Assembly (NCBI GenBank): GCA_965200765.1
Contig: OZ241380.1
Coordinates: 2,232,001-2,296,000, forward strand
DNA: 64,000 nucleotides
Origin: G965200765 sp965200765
Lineage (GTDB): Bacteria; Pseudomonadota; Gammaproteobacteria; Arenicellales; JAJDZL01
Direction: 5' to 3'
This document shows, one piece after another, positions 44,139 through 53,850 of this stretch. A program made the position numbers and the translations under genes. The first letter of the stretch is position 1; every line of letters begins with the position of its first letter. The notes below the pieces were generated by a model. The model saw only the letters and a program-made list of their open reading frames with translations, did no database searches and was not told the origin of the DNA.

Positions 44139-44912
44139 TCAATAGCATGGCGGAAAGAAACAAGGCAGTTTCAAGTATTTGAAAGCAAACTCGGCAATCA
44201 ATACTAACAGACACAAGGTGGTTACCAGAATCACTGCATAACGCACACCTGCCCGAACGGACTCTGGCGTGGCATCAGGAAGTCGGTCAACACCCAGCGC
44301 CTCGCGGTCCAAACTGCCTTTTTCTTGCAATTCCAGAACCATCCTGCTGTACTGCCTCACCCACAAGGGGACAATCCGATTGAACATATATCTTGCAAAA
44401 TGCGATTCAAGCACTTTTTCAGGTGATGGTCTTCCAAACCACCAGTAGTAGGCCAAGCCGAACAGGTCATACTCCCTAATCTCCAGAACTGCAGAAATTT
44501 CAAGCACATCTGCAATGTCTTCAGGTAACGGTTCATCCATACTTGATATTTTTTTAATCTTGATAGCGTCTTGTTCAAATTTGGTAGCAAGTTTGGAGTT
44601 AATCCAGTACTTGACCCACTTGAGACTGTACGGAACCCAGAACTTGACCCGCTTGACACTGTACAGGACCCAGAACTTGACATGCATGACACTGTACTGG
44701 ACCCAGAACTTGATATTCATCCAATAGAACAACAGAAATTTGCAACCCAGTCGGACCAACCTGAGCAAGAGGTCCGGATATCTGATAAACAACCTCGTGT
44801 AGAGCCACGCCGTAGACGGAAACATCACAAAATTCACCAGTGCTTTGCGTAATGAACGTAGAATGCGAGAATCCGAATTGGAATCAAAGTTGTCATTGTT
44901 CTTTTCAGTCAT
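44139..44912 (-). CDS. Membrane protein with four tandem 11-residue repeats
   Basis: 257 residues. After a polar, Asn/Asp/Ser-rich start come a hydrophobic region (about 27-64) and four consecutive 11-residue units: MNIKFWVQYSV (65-75), MHVKFWVLYSV, KRVKFWVPYSL and KWVKYWINSKL (to 108). The units are amphipathic, aromatic and basic. A soluble-looking middle domain (about 110-225) and a C-terminal membrane helix (AVILVTTLCLLVLIAEF) follow. I recognise no family. The ATG at 44912 avoids a 13-residue extension without ribosome site. Confidence 0.65.
   Translation of the reverse strand: MTEKNNDNFDSNSDSRILRSLRKALVNFVMFPSTAWLYTRLFIRYPDLLLRLVRLGCKFLLFYWMNIKFWVQYSVMHVKFWVLYSVKRVKFWVPYSLKWVKYWINSKLATKFEQDAIKIKKISSMDEPLPEDIADVLEISAVLEIREYDLFGLAYYWWFGRPSPEKVLESHFARYMFNRIVPLWVRQYSRMVLELQEKGSLDREALGVDRLPDATPESVRAGVRYAVILVTTLCLLVLIAEFAFKYLKLPCFFPPCY
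44589..44720 (-). repeat. 33-bp tandem repeat inside the membrane protein gene
   Basis: Four in-frame units of 33 bases; the shared CTTGA core on the plus strand recurs at 44610, 44643, 44676 and 44709, exactly 33 apart. The three units nearest the gene start are closest to each other, the last more diverged, consistent with stepwise duplication. Confidence 0.85.
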
Positions 44913-45419
44913 GGAATTCGGTTTCGCTTGGACCGGGATACGTATCTGCAAATCGACAAAGCCTGCCTCAGCACGCCTGGATTCGGTGTGCCATGTTCAA
45001 ATTTGACCAGACCAATCATGACGCTCTGCAACACAAACAAGTAAAATGCAAGTATATTTCAACTTGTTGTAATTTCTGAAAAAAACTGCATCTGCCGTAA
45101 AATGAATTTGTTCAATCGCTCCCGGACAGTAATCGTCCGTGATAATCATGCCACAGCAACTCAAAACTTGATAGGCACACAGTTTATAATGGGGAATTAT
45201 ATAGTATAGTTACATCGCCTTGATAAGTCATTGATTTAGTTCAGGAATTATTTTTTATCCATTTTGCTGGCCGCAAAGATGGTTTTGGTGATGTATTCAG
45301 GTGTTGCGTCTATTTTCAAGTACTTCTTGGCAATTGTCAAGAAGAATTTGTAACTATTCTATATAATTCCCTTATAATGGCAAACTTCAATTTAATTTGA
45401 CTCATAAAGGTTGAAGAGC
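44913..45419. other. Intergenic region upstream of the MOSC gene
   Basis: 507 AT-rich bases without a supported gene. A 22-base dyad CTTCTTG-GCAATTGT-CAAGAAG is at 45323-45344 (one mismatched pair). TATAAT boxes are at 45362-45367 and 45373-45378; TTGTAA (45348) is 19 bases before the second. The dyad may be an operator for the MOSC gene. Confidence 0.45.
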
Positions 45420-45887
45420 ATGCCTGAGCCCAAAGTTCTAGAAATTTTCATCGCACCGGAGGCAGGTGCTGAAATGATGTCTGTCAATCCAGTCAGTGCC
45501 GTACCGGGTAGAGGAATCATTGGAGACCGCTACTATGTTTTGAGTGGTACCTTTTCCAAGCCGGAAATCAATCCAGACCAGGAGATTACATTGATTGAGA
45601 CCGAAGCATTTCAAGAGTTGGAGGAACAGCACGGAATCAATCTGGCATATTCCGAATCAAGACGCAATGTGATAACGCAATATGTTGACCTGAACAACCT
45701 GGTAGGGAAATCATTCAAGGTCGGGGACGTTACGCTGAGAGGAATGAGACTGTGCGAACCTTGTGCCTACCTTAGTCAGAAAACCGGCCATAGCAAACTG
45801 GTCAAGCAATGGTTGCACCGCGCCGGACTAAGAGCACAGATCGTTACAGGCGGCAAGATTCGGGTTGGCGACAAATTTCAGATCTGA
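45420..45887 (+). CDS. MOSC domain protein
   Basis: 155 residues, a stand-alone MOSC domain. GRGIIGDRYYVLSGTF, QEITLIETEAFQEL, RRNVITQYVDLNNLVGKSF and the conserved cysteine in LCEPCAYLSQKTG are visible. MOSC domains bind molybdenum cofactor sulfur and carry sulfur to it or use it for reductions (as in YiiM and mARC). The exact substrate is unknown. The ATG at 45420 has a purine tract upstream; a TTG nine bases earlier is also in frame. Confidence 0.88.
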   Translation: MPEPKVLEIFIAPEAGAEMMSVNPVSAVPGRGIIGDRYYVLSGTFSKPEINPDQEITLIETEAFQELEEQHGINLAYSESRRNVITQYVDLNNLVGKSFKVGDVTLRGMRLCEPCAYLSQKTGHSKLVKQWLHRAGLRAQIVTGGKIRVGDKFQI

Positions 45888-46101
45888 CGAACAGAACATT
45901 CAATTCTGAAAAAGATTCAGATACGCCCACAACACATTTGCAGCAACAGTTGTACCCACCAGTTCGCAAAATTCTGGATTTCAACTGGCTTGGTCACCAC
46001 AAGTGAGTGCCTGGATTCAAGACGTTGAATTCAACCTGACTACAATCCGTTGATGGACAGACGTATCGGACCGAATTACGGAAGCAATTTTTGCAGAATT
46101 A

Positions 46102-47016
46102 CTAAGGACGCTTGCCACCAAACGCTCCAATTATTCTATCTCGTTCAAAGTGCCCTCCAACTTCCTGATGTTCAGATCCGTAGAAGGTACCTTCTATTTT
46201 GTTTGTCCCTGAACCAGTTCTGAAAAACCCGTTTGACAACGGAATATCGACCCATCCATCAAGAGTGTATCCTGCACCCGTGTTCAAGTTGCGAACATTT
46301 GTAAAAGTTACATCAACCGTGGGAGTTGCGTCAAGTCCCTCCACAACAATACTGGTATCTCCATGCAATGGACGTAATTGGTCAAATGAATTGGTAACCT
46401 GGGAATAATCAACACCTAACATAACACCGGTCCAAGTTGCACTGGAAATGGTGCTACTCGGATTTGTTCCTGAACTGTTCCCGAATGAAAACGAGTCTCC
46501 TTCTTCTGACATCGCCCGAGTTCCTTGATAAAATCCGATTATTTCAAACCCGAAAAGACTGTTGTCCAGAATCCCGCCGACAACCAAATTATTCACGTGC
46601 CCGTTAGTTGAAGCATCTGCAAGTTGCGAACGAATCTGCCATATGTCAATTCCGTTTCGGGTAAACAATGGCTGAAATTCGGCTACATTAAGTGAAGGTA
46701 AGTCGTCGTCTAACGAGAATTCTTGACCATCTATTGTGCAGGTACGGTTACCAGGGCAAATCGTTTCCAATCTTGAGATTCCAGAATCAGAAATTACCAA
46801 CTCATTGCTAGCCATGTAGCGAGTCCCTGAACTTCTTCTACTCATGATCAACGACTTGATTTCTGCCGCTGTGAGGTTCAGGATTTCACCTTGAGCAATT
46901 GCTTGGGCTCGCGAGGGGTCTGAGACTACCCAATTCGGGTAGTTGGATGTCCCACCACTGCAGGCAGCAAGATAGACAAACGCGACAACAAGAAAAGAAT
47001 ATCGAATTGCTTTCAT
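46102..47016 (-). CDS. Lipoprotein with TbpB-like C-terminal barrel
   Basis: About 304 residues. Lipobox LAAC ends the signal, then a Ser/Gly linker. The C-terminal part ends GTFYGSEHQEVGGHFERD and IIGAFGGKR, the signature of the transferrin-binding-protein B-like beta-barrel found in surface lipoproteins. Such proteins bind host or environmental iron/heme or other ligands and can be exported by Slam translocons; no Slam or TonB receptor gene is adjacent. The central region (EFSLDDDL, TNGHVNNLVVGG) is not recognised. Surface display is inference. Confidence 0.75.
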   Translation of the reverse strand: MKAIRYSFLVVAFVYLAACSGGTSNYPNWVVSDPSRAQAIAQGEILNLTAAEIKSLIMSRRSSGTRYMASNELVISDSGISRLETICPGNRTCTIDGQEFSLDDDLPSLNVAEFQPLFTRNGIDIWQIRSQLADASTNGHVNNLVVGGILDNSLFGFEIIGFYQGTRAMSEEGDSFSFGNSSGTNPSSTISSATWTGVMLGVDYSQVTNSFDQLRPLHGDTSIVVEGLDATPTVDVTFTNVRNLNTGAGYTLDGWVDIPLSNGFFRTGSGTNKIEGTFYGSEHQEVGGHFERDRIIGAFGGKRP

Positions 47017-47226
47017 TGAGTCCACCTGGATTGTTTGCAGGGTTTACATCTGGCTAGTGTATTGATCGTTGAACAAAATGTTAACATAGTTCAAGATTTT
47101 GTACTGATTCAATCCGTGATTGATTATCAGCCGATTCAGTATGAACCAGAAAGTCAAAGTCTACTCAATTCAAATGCTGGTTACTCTGAAACAGTTTCAG
47201 AACCCATACAAGAATGTTCTCGCAGT

Positions 47227-48519
47227 TCAATCGAAAACAGAATCCAACTGAATCATGTCCTGTCGGCCCGGCCCGGTGGAAACGAAATCAACAGGAATTT
47301 CGCTTAATTCTGAAATCCGCTCAATATAGCTTTTGGCATTGGACGGCAATTGCTCATAGTTGGTAATTCCTCGGGTAGATACTTTCCAGCCTGGCAATGT
47401 CTCGTAAATCGGTTGACAGTTTTCCAACTGACAAGCACCGATTGAAGTTTCTGTCTGAACCTCGCCATTGATGCGATATGCCGTGCAAATGGAAATTTCT
47501 TCCAGTGTATCAAGCACGTCCAGCTTGGTAAGGCACAACCCGTTGAAATTGTTCTGCCTGTGGGCGCGGCGCACGAGCACTGCATCAAACCATCCGCAAC
47601 GACGCGGCCGTCCTGTAGTAGCACCAAATTCCCGGCCTCGGTTCGCAATAATTTTACCTGCATCGGTAAAATCCTCTGTCGGAAACGGACCGGACCCCAC
47701 CCGTGTTGCATACGCTTTTGCAATTCCCAGCGTATATTGAACACTTGAGACAGGCACACCGGCACCGGTAGCAATCGCTCCAACTCCAGTATTCGATGAA
47801 GTTACAAATGGGTAGGTTCCATGATCTATGTCCAGCATCACACCTTGCGCACCTTCAAACAAAACTTTATTGCCACTTTCAATGCAAGCAAGAATTTCCC
47901 GACTGGTATCAGCAAACATGCTGTGCATCCACTCCGCACGCGCGAGCAAGTCATCTGTCACTCGCTTCGCATTTAAAGTTTCAGCTTTATAGTAGTGCTT
48001 GAGCTGAAAATTATGATAATCCAGCAACTCATTGACCTTGTCAACCAACCCACTGCCAGATTTCAGATCGTGTACTCTGAGTCCTCTTCTGGCAATTTTG
48101 TCTTCATAGGCCGGACCGATACCGCGACCCGTCGTACCAATCGCTTTCTTTCCCTTTGCTACTTCTCGCGCTTGGTCCAAGGCAACATGACTAGGAAGCA
48201 AAAGAGAGCAGTCTTCACTGATTCTCAAACGGTTGCAAGGGTCACCAATTTTTTGTCGAATTTCCTGAATTTCTGTATCCAGAGATTCCAACGAAAGCAC
48301 CACACCATTGCCGATATATCCGGTAACCTGCTCGTGCATAATCCCGGCCGGCACCAAGTGCAATACAATCTCTTCGTCATCAATGACCAGGGTATGTCCC
48401 GCATTGTGTCCACCCTGAAATCGAACAACAGCATCTGCCTGCGCACTGAGAGCATCAACAATCTTTCCCTTGCCCTCATCACCCCACTGCACACCAATAA
48501 CAGCAACTGTCTGCGCCAT
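47227..48519 (-). CDS. purA: Adenylosuccinate synthetase
   Basis: 430 residues. It joins IMP and aspartate using GTP, the first committed step to AMP. GVQWGDEGKGKIVD (P-loop with catalytic Asp), GGHNAGHTL, GTTGRGIGPAYEDK and LFEGAQGVMLDIDHGTYPFVTSSN are intact. It ends the nnr-to-purA run on the minus strand and is six bases after hisZ. Confidence 0.97.
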   Translation of the reverse strand: MAQTVAVIGVQWGDEGKGKIVDALSAQADAVVRFQGGHNAGHTLVIDDEEIVLHLVPAGIMHEQVTGYIGNGVVLSLESLDTEIQEIRQKIGDPCNRLRISEDCSLLLPSHVALDQAREVAKGKKAIGTTGRGIGPAYEDKIARRGLRVHDLKSGSGLVDKVNELLDYHNFQLKHYYKAETLNAKRVTDDLLARAEWMHSMFADTSREILACIESGNKVLFEGAQGVMLDIDHGTYPFVTSSNTGVGAIATGAGVPVSSVQYTLGIAKAYATRVGSGPFPTEDFTDAGKIIANRGREFGATTGRPRRCGWFDAVLVRRAHRQNNFNGLCLTKLDVLDTLEEISICTAYRINGEVQTETSIGACQLENCQPIYETLPGWKVSTRGITNYEQLPSNAKSYIERISELSEIPVDFVSTGPGRQDMIQLDSVFD

Positions 48520-48525
48520 TTGGTT

Positions 48526-49707
48526 TTACTCCTTGTCCTTCAGCGACTCAACCTGCCAGCCATCGCCGCGTTTAACCAATGTGTGATCGCAGGTCAGTTG
48601 CACTGACCTTGGACACTGCCCTGGCATTTCACGAAAGATTCTCTCGCCATTGGCAAGCAATTCCTCAATTCGACAGCGCGGAACCTCTGCATCCGCCGGT
48701 ACCAATATTCCCTTCTTCTTGTCGCCTTTTCGCCCTCCAGCCAAAAGCATCAGATCGCCGCTAAATCCGGTAGCCGCGCATGGCGTTCCATAAGCGGACA
48801 TGACATTGTCATATCGCCCACCTTTGGCAACCGCCTGACCAAATCCAGGAACAAATGCCGAAAAAATAATCCCGGTGTGATAGCGATGGCTTCCTGTTTG
48901 TGCAAAGTCAACATGCAAAGGAATTGGTTCATTTTCCTTGCGAACCATACCCAGAAACGATGCAAATTCGTCTAGCAAATGGTCTAGTCTTGAACTCTGC
49001 TTGCCAAGCTGGAGCCGAGCTGTATCCAGCACGGATTCATCGCCATTCAGATCAATCAGATTCCTGAGCAACCGTAGTGCATTCGACGACAACTGATTCT
49101 GTTCGCAAAATAATTGCAAGTCCGGCTTTGATTTTCTTTGCAGAATTTTTTGCACCGTCTCTTGCTGATTGTCATCAAATTCTTCCATGCGAAAAATTTC
49201 TTCAACAATGCCGACATGACCCAGTGAAACAACAAGTGAATCCGCCCCGGCAACGCGTAGCGACTCAACCATGAGCTGCACAATTTCACAGTCCGCTTTC
49301 AAACTCTCGGAGCCAAACAGTTCGGCACCAAATTGCATTTGCTCCCGGCGACCGCCAATTTCCACTGCACGCGCCAGCAGAACGGGACCAAAGTAACACA
49401 GTCGCACAACTGCATCCTGCACCGGTGTATGAGTCGCCGCAATACGAGCAACTTGTGGTGTCATGTCAGCACGAATTCCAAACAATCGACCACTCACATG
49501 GTCCGGAGATTTTACGGTTAAAACATCCAGATCTTCGTTCGTGCCACCCAGCAAGGTTTCAACAAAATCGGCGAGTGGGGGAATCACCAGCTCATAGCCG
49601 TTTTGATAAAGGCAATCCAGCAACCTGCGACGCATCTGTTCAAACTCCCAACCGGACCCCGGCAGAATTTGCTCAACACCTTCTAGTTGCGTCCAAGGGG
49701 AATTCAT
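48526..49707 (-). CDS. hisZ: ATP phosphoribosyltransferase regulatory subunit
   Basis: 393 residues. A histidyl-tRNA synthetase-like protein lacking tRNA-charging parts, required with short HisG for the first step of histidine synthesis. PLADFVETLLGG, FGIRADMTPQVARIAAT and RGGRYD-like KGGRYDNVMSAYG are the HisZ features. Position before purA is common in gammaproteobacteria with short HisG. HisG is not in the window. Confidence 0.94.
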   Translation of the reverse strand: MNSPWTQLEGVEQILPGSGWEFEQMRRRLLDCLYQNGYELVIPPLADFVETLLGGTNEDLDVLTVKSPDHVSGRLFGIRADMTPQVARIAATHTPVQDAVVRLCYFGPVLLARAVEIGGRREQMQFGAELFGSESLKADCEIVQLMVESLRVAGADSLVVSLGHVGIVEEIFRMEEFDDNQQETVQKILQRKSKPDLQLFCEQNQLSSNALRLLRNLIDLNGDESVLDTARLQLGKQSSRLDHLLDEFASFLGMVRKENEPIPLHVDFAQTGSHRYHTGIIFSAFVPGFGQAVAKGGRYDNVMSAYGTPCAATGFSGDLMLLAGGRKGDKKKGILVPADAEVPRCRIEELLANGERIFREMPGQCPRSVQLTCDHTLVKRGDGWQVESLKDKE

Positions 49708-49764
49708 GGGATGGACAGTGATAAAGTTTGCTACAAACGCTCGTTAGCAGAACAAGTTTCGGGT

Positions 49765-49971
49765 TCAACTACCCGAAAACCAGCCTGATAACCAAAGTAT
49801 GACAATGCCAAACGCAAATGCCACAACTCCGAGTTGACGATACTTGGAATTATCGAGTCCCTGCAAGACTAGCATCATCTTTCGGACATGCTCTGGCAAC
49901 ACCAGGCAAAACAAGCCCTCAATAATGAATACCAGTCCGACCGCCGCGAGCAGAATCTCCCATTTGGTCAT
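49765..49971 (-). CDS. DUF2065 inner membrane protein
   Basis: 68 residues, two membrane helices separated by a short basic, polar loop (GLDNSKYRQLG). It matches DUF2065 (YjeT-like), small proteins found after hflC. Its start overlaps the hflC stop as ATGA. Function unknown; association with HflKC is suggested by position. Confidence 0.88.
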   Translation of the reverse strand: MTKWEILLAAVGLVFIIEGLFCLVLPEHVRKMMLVLQGLDNSKYRQLGVVAFAFGIVILWLSGWFSGS

Positions 49972-50867
49972 CTATCATCACTGACGTTGCCGTTTGTCGT
50001 ACTCGGAATCGAACCTTTGAAGTATTTGAAGAATTCTGAATTTGGCTCCAGAATCAGCAGATCGTTCTGCGTGGAAAACGTATTCTGATAGGCATTCAGG
50101 CTTCTGTACAGTGTATAGAATTCGGCATTGCGCCCAAACGCACTCGCATAGGTGAGTGTTGCTGTCGCATCACCTTCGCCGCGTATTTCCTGAGCATCCC
50201 GGTAAGCATTGGCAAGCGTGATTTCCCGTTGTCGGTCCGCATCCGCGCGAATACGTTCAGCTGCTTCGGCACCCTTGGCGCGAAGTTCTTTGGCAACCCG
50301 TGCACGTTCAGCCTCCATTCGACTGTAAACACGTTCGCTTACCTCCGGATCCAGGTCTACGCGCTTCAAACGCACATCAACAACTTCAACTCCGAACTCT
50401 CCCGCTTCATCATCCACCGCCCGACGCACCAGTTCCATGATTTCTGCACGATCGCCAGAAATCACATCCTGCACGGTACGTTTTCCAAATTCCTGCCTTA
50501 GACTGTCGTTCACTCTCTGCGCAAGCCGCGCCCGCACATTGGACTGAAGACCACTCACTGTAACATAGTATTTCGCGACATCCCGAATGCGCCACTTGGC
50601 AAACGAATCCACAACCAAATTCTTCTTTTCGCCGGTCAAGTACAATTCAGGATCAGCGTCCATGGTCTGTATGCGTGCATCAAAAAACTGAACACTGTTG
50701 ATAAACGGCTTCTTGAAATGAATGCCCGGCGCATCGTGTGAACGGACAATTCTTCCAAACTGGAAAACAATGGCTTTTTCCCGTTCGTCCACATAGTAAA
50801 CCGTTTCCACGGCCAACACCCCGAGCACAATGACGAGAACTCCGACCAGTATCGTTTTGAATGACAT
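49968..50867 (-). CDS. hflC: HflC, SPFH-domain modulator of FtsH
   Basis: 299 residues. One N-terminal membrane helix, then VDEREKAIVFQFGRIVR and an SPFH domain, and a long helical C-terminal segment rich in Arg/Glu/Ala (RVAKELRAKGAEAAERIRADADRQREI). HflC with HflK forms a membrane cage around the FtsH protease. It is 26 bases downstream of hflK. Confidence 0.96.
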   Translation of the reverse strand: MSFKTILVGVLVIVLGVLAVETVYYVDEREKAIVFQFGRIVRSHDAPGIHFKKPFINSVQFFDARIQTMDADPELYLTGEKKNLVVDSFAKWRIRDVAKYYVTVSGLQSNVRARLAQRVNDSLRQEFGKRTVQDVISGDRAEIMELVRRAVDDEAGEFGVEVVDVRLKRVDLDPEVSERVYSRMEAERARVAKELRAKGAEAAERIRADADRQREITLANAYRDAQEIRGEGDATATLTYASAFGRNAEFYTLYRSLNAYQNTFSTQNDLLILEPNSEFFKYFKGSIPSTTNGNVSDDR

Positions 50868-50893
50868 TACAATTGCCTCACTTGATGTATTCG

Positions 50894-52129
50894 TTAACCG
50901 CCGACACGACCCGACCGCTGACCACTTCGAGTCGAACTCGCTGAATCAGACGTGAATCCCTGTTGCATCACGCTTGAACTGGCACCCGATGTATTCTCGA
51001 CACTGTTGGAATCGCGGGTGTTCTGTCGCTGGATGATTTGATCCAGCGGCAGATAAATAATATTGTTTCCGCCTTGCTGGTCAATAATCAGCTTGGTTGA
51101 ATTGCTCAGCACTTTCTCCAGCGATTCCAGATAAAGCCGGTCCCGGGTAATTTCAGGTGCTTTCTGATACTCGCTCAAAATCTGTTCGAATCTTGAAGCC
51201 TCGCCTTCTGCACGCGCAATCACACTGGCACGATAACCTTCTGCTTCTTGCAAAATACGCGCGGCCTGCCCTCTTGCTCTGGGTATCACATCATTGAAAT
51301 ACGCCTCGGCTTCATTCTTGAGCCGCTCCTCGTCTTCTCTCGCCTTCACTGCATCATCAAACGCCGCCTTGACTTCGGCCGGCGGTTGCGCGTTCTGCAT
51401 TTCGACCGCGCGAATATTGATGCCCGTATTGTAACGATCCAGAATTTCCTGAAGCAATACCTTGGTACCCTGCGCAATCTCTGCACGACCTTGTGTAATT
51501 GCAAAATCCATCGTATTGCCGCCAACGATCTCCCGTACCGCACTTTCGGTAGCCTGTCGCACCACAAGATGTTCCGGGTCGCTGACATAGAACAGCAAGT
51601 TCTTCGGGTCTTTGACGTCATACTGCACCGCGAACTGGATATCAATAATATTTTCATCCGCTGTCAGCATCAACGCTTCCCGGTTGACCGGGGTAATCGT
51701 ACGAGAGCGCTCATTGACTCGATAACCCACTTCCACTGTATTGACTTTCTGAACATTGACAATCAGCACCTGGTCGATTGGAAACGGTATATGCCATCGA
51801 AGCCCGGCACCGGTGGTCCGATGGTATTTTCCAAACCGCAGTTCAACACCTTGCTCGCCCTGCTCGACAACATAAAAACTGCTGGCAAACCACAAGCCCA
51901 AGGCCACAACCACCACAGTTCCGACAAGCGCACGGCTTGGGTTGCGACGGCCACCACCGGAGCGCGCCGGCGGGGTCGGTCCGCTCCCGCCAGACCTGCC
52001 GCCAGAAAAGATGCCTGAAAACTTCTGGCGAAAGTCCTTTACTATTTCATCCAGGTCCGGCGGACCTGACTTCCCATTGCCGCTAGTCTGCTTGTCCCGG
52101 CGACCTGATTCTGGATCATCCCATGGCAT
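50894..52129 (-). CDS. hflK: HflK, SPFH-domain modulator of FtsH
   Basis: 411 residues from the ATG giving MPWDDPESG, a typical HflK opening. A Gly/Ser-rich cytoplasmic N-terminus (ILVGG-like SGGGRRNPSRA) leads to a membrane helix and then VVEQGEQGVELRFGKY and the SPFH domain. The coiled C-terminal part includes RARGQAARILQEAEGYRASV. It ends in a Ser-rich tail. Partner of HflC. Confidence 0.96.
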   Translation of the reverse strand: MPWDDPESGRRDKQTSGNGKSGPPDLDEIVKDFRQKFSGIFSGGRSGGSGPTPPARSGGGRRNPSRALVGTVVVVALGLWFASSFYVVEQGEQGVELRFGKYHRTTGAGLRWHIPFPIDQVLIVNVQKVNTVEVGYRVNERSRTITPVNREALMLTADENIIDIQFAVQYDVKDPKNLLFYVSDPEHLVVRQATESAVREIVGGNTMDFAITQGRAEIAQGTKVLLQEILDRYNTGINIRAVEMQNAQPPAEVKAAFDDAVKAREDEERLKNEAEAYFNDVIPRARGQAARILQEAEGYRASVIARAEGEASRFEQILSEYQKAPEITRDRLYLESLEKVLSNSTKLIIDQQGGNNIIYLPLDQIIQRQNTRDSNSVENTSGASSSVMQQGFTSDSASSTRSGQRSGRVGG

Positions 52130-52441
52130 AGAATACGATACTCCTTGTTTCGTCCCGAAGGTTACGAACAATGCAAAAAATTGGAAAGATTAGACTATAA
52201 GTTATTTGTATGAAGGCAATTACGCAAATTTTCAATTCATTATACGAATATTATTGCAACAAATACCTGATATTCAGAATTAATTTACAATTCCATTGAT
52301 ACTGCTTGCCGATTTCAGGCAGTATGTTCCAGCACGGACCACTGCATGGAATCCGGTTTTCCGCTCAATGTCCAGTTCACCATCACCGCGAAGTACCAAA
52401 TCAATCCCCGCTCAGGCTTTGATCGGAACGGCTTGAAAATA
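52130..52441. other. Intergenic region between hflX and hflK
   Basis: 312 AT-rich bases with no gene. A hairpin ATACTGCTTG/CAGGCAGTAT (ten pairs, one G-T type) with a seven-base loop lies at 52299-52325; no T-run follows on either strand. A minus-strand TATAAT is near 52245, a possible -10 for hflK. Confidence 0.45.
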
Positions 52442-53758
52442 CTAATTTTTGTTGATGGCAAACTGGGGACGAACGCGCCAGTAATCATCCCGAAACTCTT
52501 GATTCGACACTAGCCAACCGAAGTCTTTTTCAGACAATTCTATATCCAGCACCGCTTCGCCAGTATCCATAATCGACTCTCCGGTGACCCCGATACGCTC
52601 GTATACACTGGACCGAAGCTTGCCCGCACAGATTGGCAGACAGATACTGCATGCCTGCAGTCTGGCGCGAAAAAACTCGCTCATCGCCTGCATCAACAAA
52701 TCAACTCCTTCACCTGATTGCACCGACAACCAGATGCGAACCACTTCATGGTTCTCACTCCGAATCATCGCCGGCAAATCACGGGTCAAGTCAATCTTGT
52801 TGTACACCAGCAAACGCGGAATTTCACTGGCACCGATTTCATCTAGCACTTCTTCCACGTTTGACATTCGTTCCTCCGCATCGACAGATGAAGCATCCAC
52901 TACATGAACAAGCAAAGCAGCCGAAGCAACTTCTTCCAACGTCGCATGAAACGCCGAAACCAGACTGTGCGGCAGTTCCCGAATAAAGCCGACGGTATCG
53001 GACAGAATCACCGTGCCGTACCGCGGCAACTGAACTCGCCGCATGGTCGGATCAAGCGTAGAAAAAAGTTGATCTGCGGCCACCACGCTTGAACCGGTCA
53101 AGCGATTGAACAATGTCGATTTCCCGGCGTTCGTATAGCCGACCAATGCAACCGTCGGAAACGGCACCTTCTCGCGGCTACGCCGACGTAACTGGCGTTG
53201 TGTTCGGATTCGCTCCAGTCTCTCGGCAACAGTTTTGATCCGCCTTCCAATCAGCCGACGGTCAGTCTCAAGCTGAGTTTCACCAGGACCGCGCAAGCCG
53301 ATCCCGCCTTTTTGCCGCTCAAGATGCGTCCAACCGCGCACCAGCCGGGTGGATATGTGCCGCAACTGCGCCAGTTCAATCTGCAACTGGCCCTCTCGAC
53401 TGGAAGCACGCTGCGCAAAGATATCCAGAATCAGTCCGGTTCGATCAATCACCCGGCACTGAATCTCCCGCTCAAGATTGCGCTCCTGAATCGGCGAAAC
53501 CTGACAGTCCACTACAACCAGCGTGGCATGCAACTCCTGCACTTTCTCGCACAGTTCATTGCATTTGCCGCGCCCGATCAAAACCGGACTATGCTTTGCA
53601 GGTTGCCTCGCAACTAACGCACCCACAACCTCTGCACCAGCTGACTCGGCTAGTTGCCGAACTTCCTCCAGACTGTCAAGTCCAGCATCAATCCGCCCGG
53701 TGCTCAAACCAACCAGAATCACTCGCTCCTTCAAAGATTCATGAGCGATTTCAATCAC
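52442..53758 (-). CDS. hflX: Ribosome-associated GTPase HflX
   Basis: 438 residues. HflX splits stalled ribosomes. The N-terminal glycine-rich subdomain (RGWTHLERQKGGIGLRGPGE TQLETD region) is followed by the G domain: VGYTNAGKSTLFNRL (G1), DTVGFIRELP (G3) and NKIDL (G4). The GTG at 53758, nine bases after AAGG, is the best start; a TTG two codons upstream is also in frame. Gene order miaA-hfq-hflX-hflK is conserved. Confidence 0.95.
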   Translation of the reverse strand: MIEIAHESLKERVILVGLSTGRIDAGLDSLEEVRQLAESAGAEVVGALVARQPAKHSPVLIGRGKCNELCEKVQELHATLVVVDCQVSPIQERNLEREIQCRVIDRTGLILDIFAQRASSREGQLQIELAQLRHISTRLVRGWTHLERQKGGIGLRGPGETQLETDRRLIGRRIKTVAERLERIRTQRQLRRRSREKVPFPTVALVGYTNAGKSTLFNRLTGSSVVAADQLFSTLDPTMRRVQLPRYGTVILSDTVGFIRELPHSLVSAFHATLEEVASAALLVHVVDASSVDAEERMSNVEEVLDEIGASEIPRLLVYNKIDLTRDLPAMIRSENHEVVRIWLSVQSGEGVDLLMQAMSEFFRARLQACSICLPICAGKLRSSVYERIGVTGESIMDTGEAVLDIELSEKDFGWLVSNQEFRDDYWRVRPQFAINKN

Positions 53759-53850
53759 TTGCAAAGGCCTTGACTAGTGCTGTCGATGTGAATCCTCCGG
53801 TGTCAACAGGCTTCATGTTTCCTGAATTGCACCAACAAACTAGAAAATTC

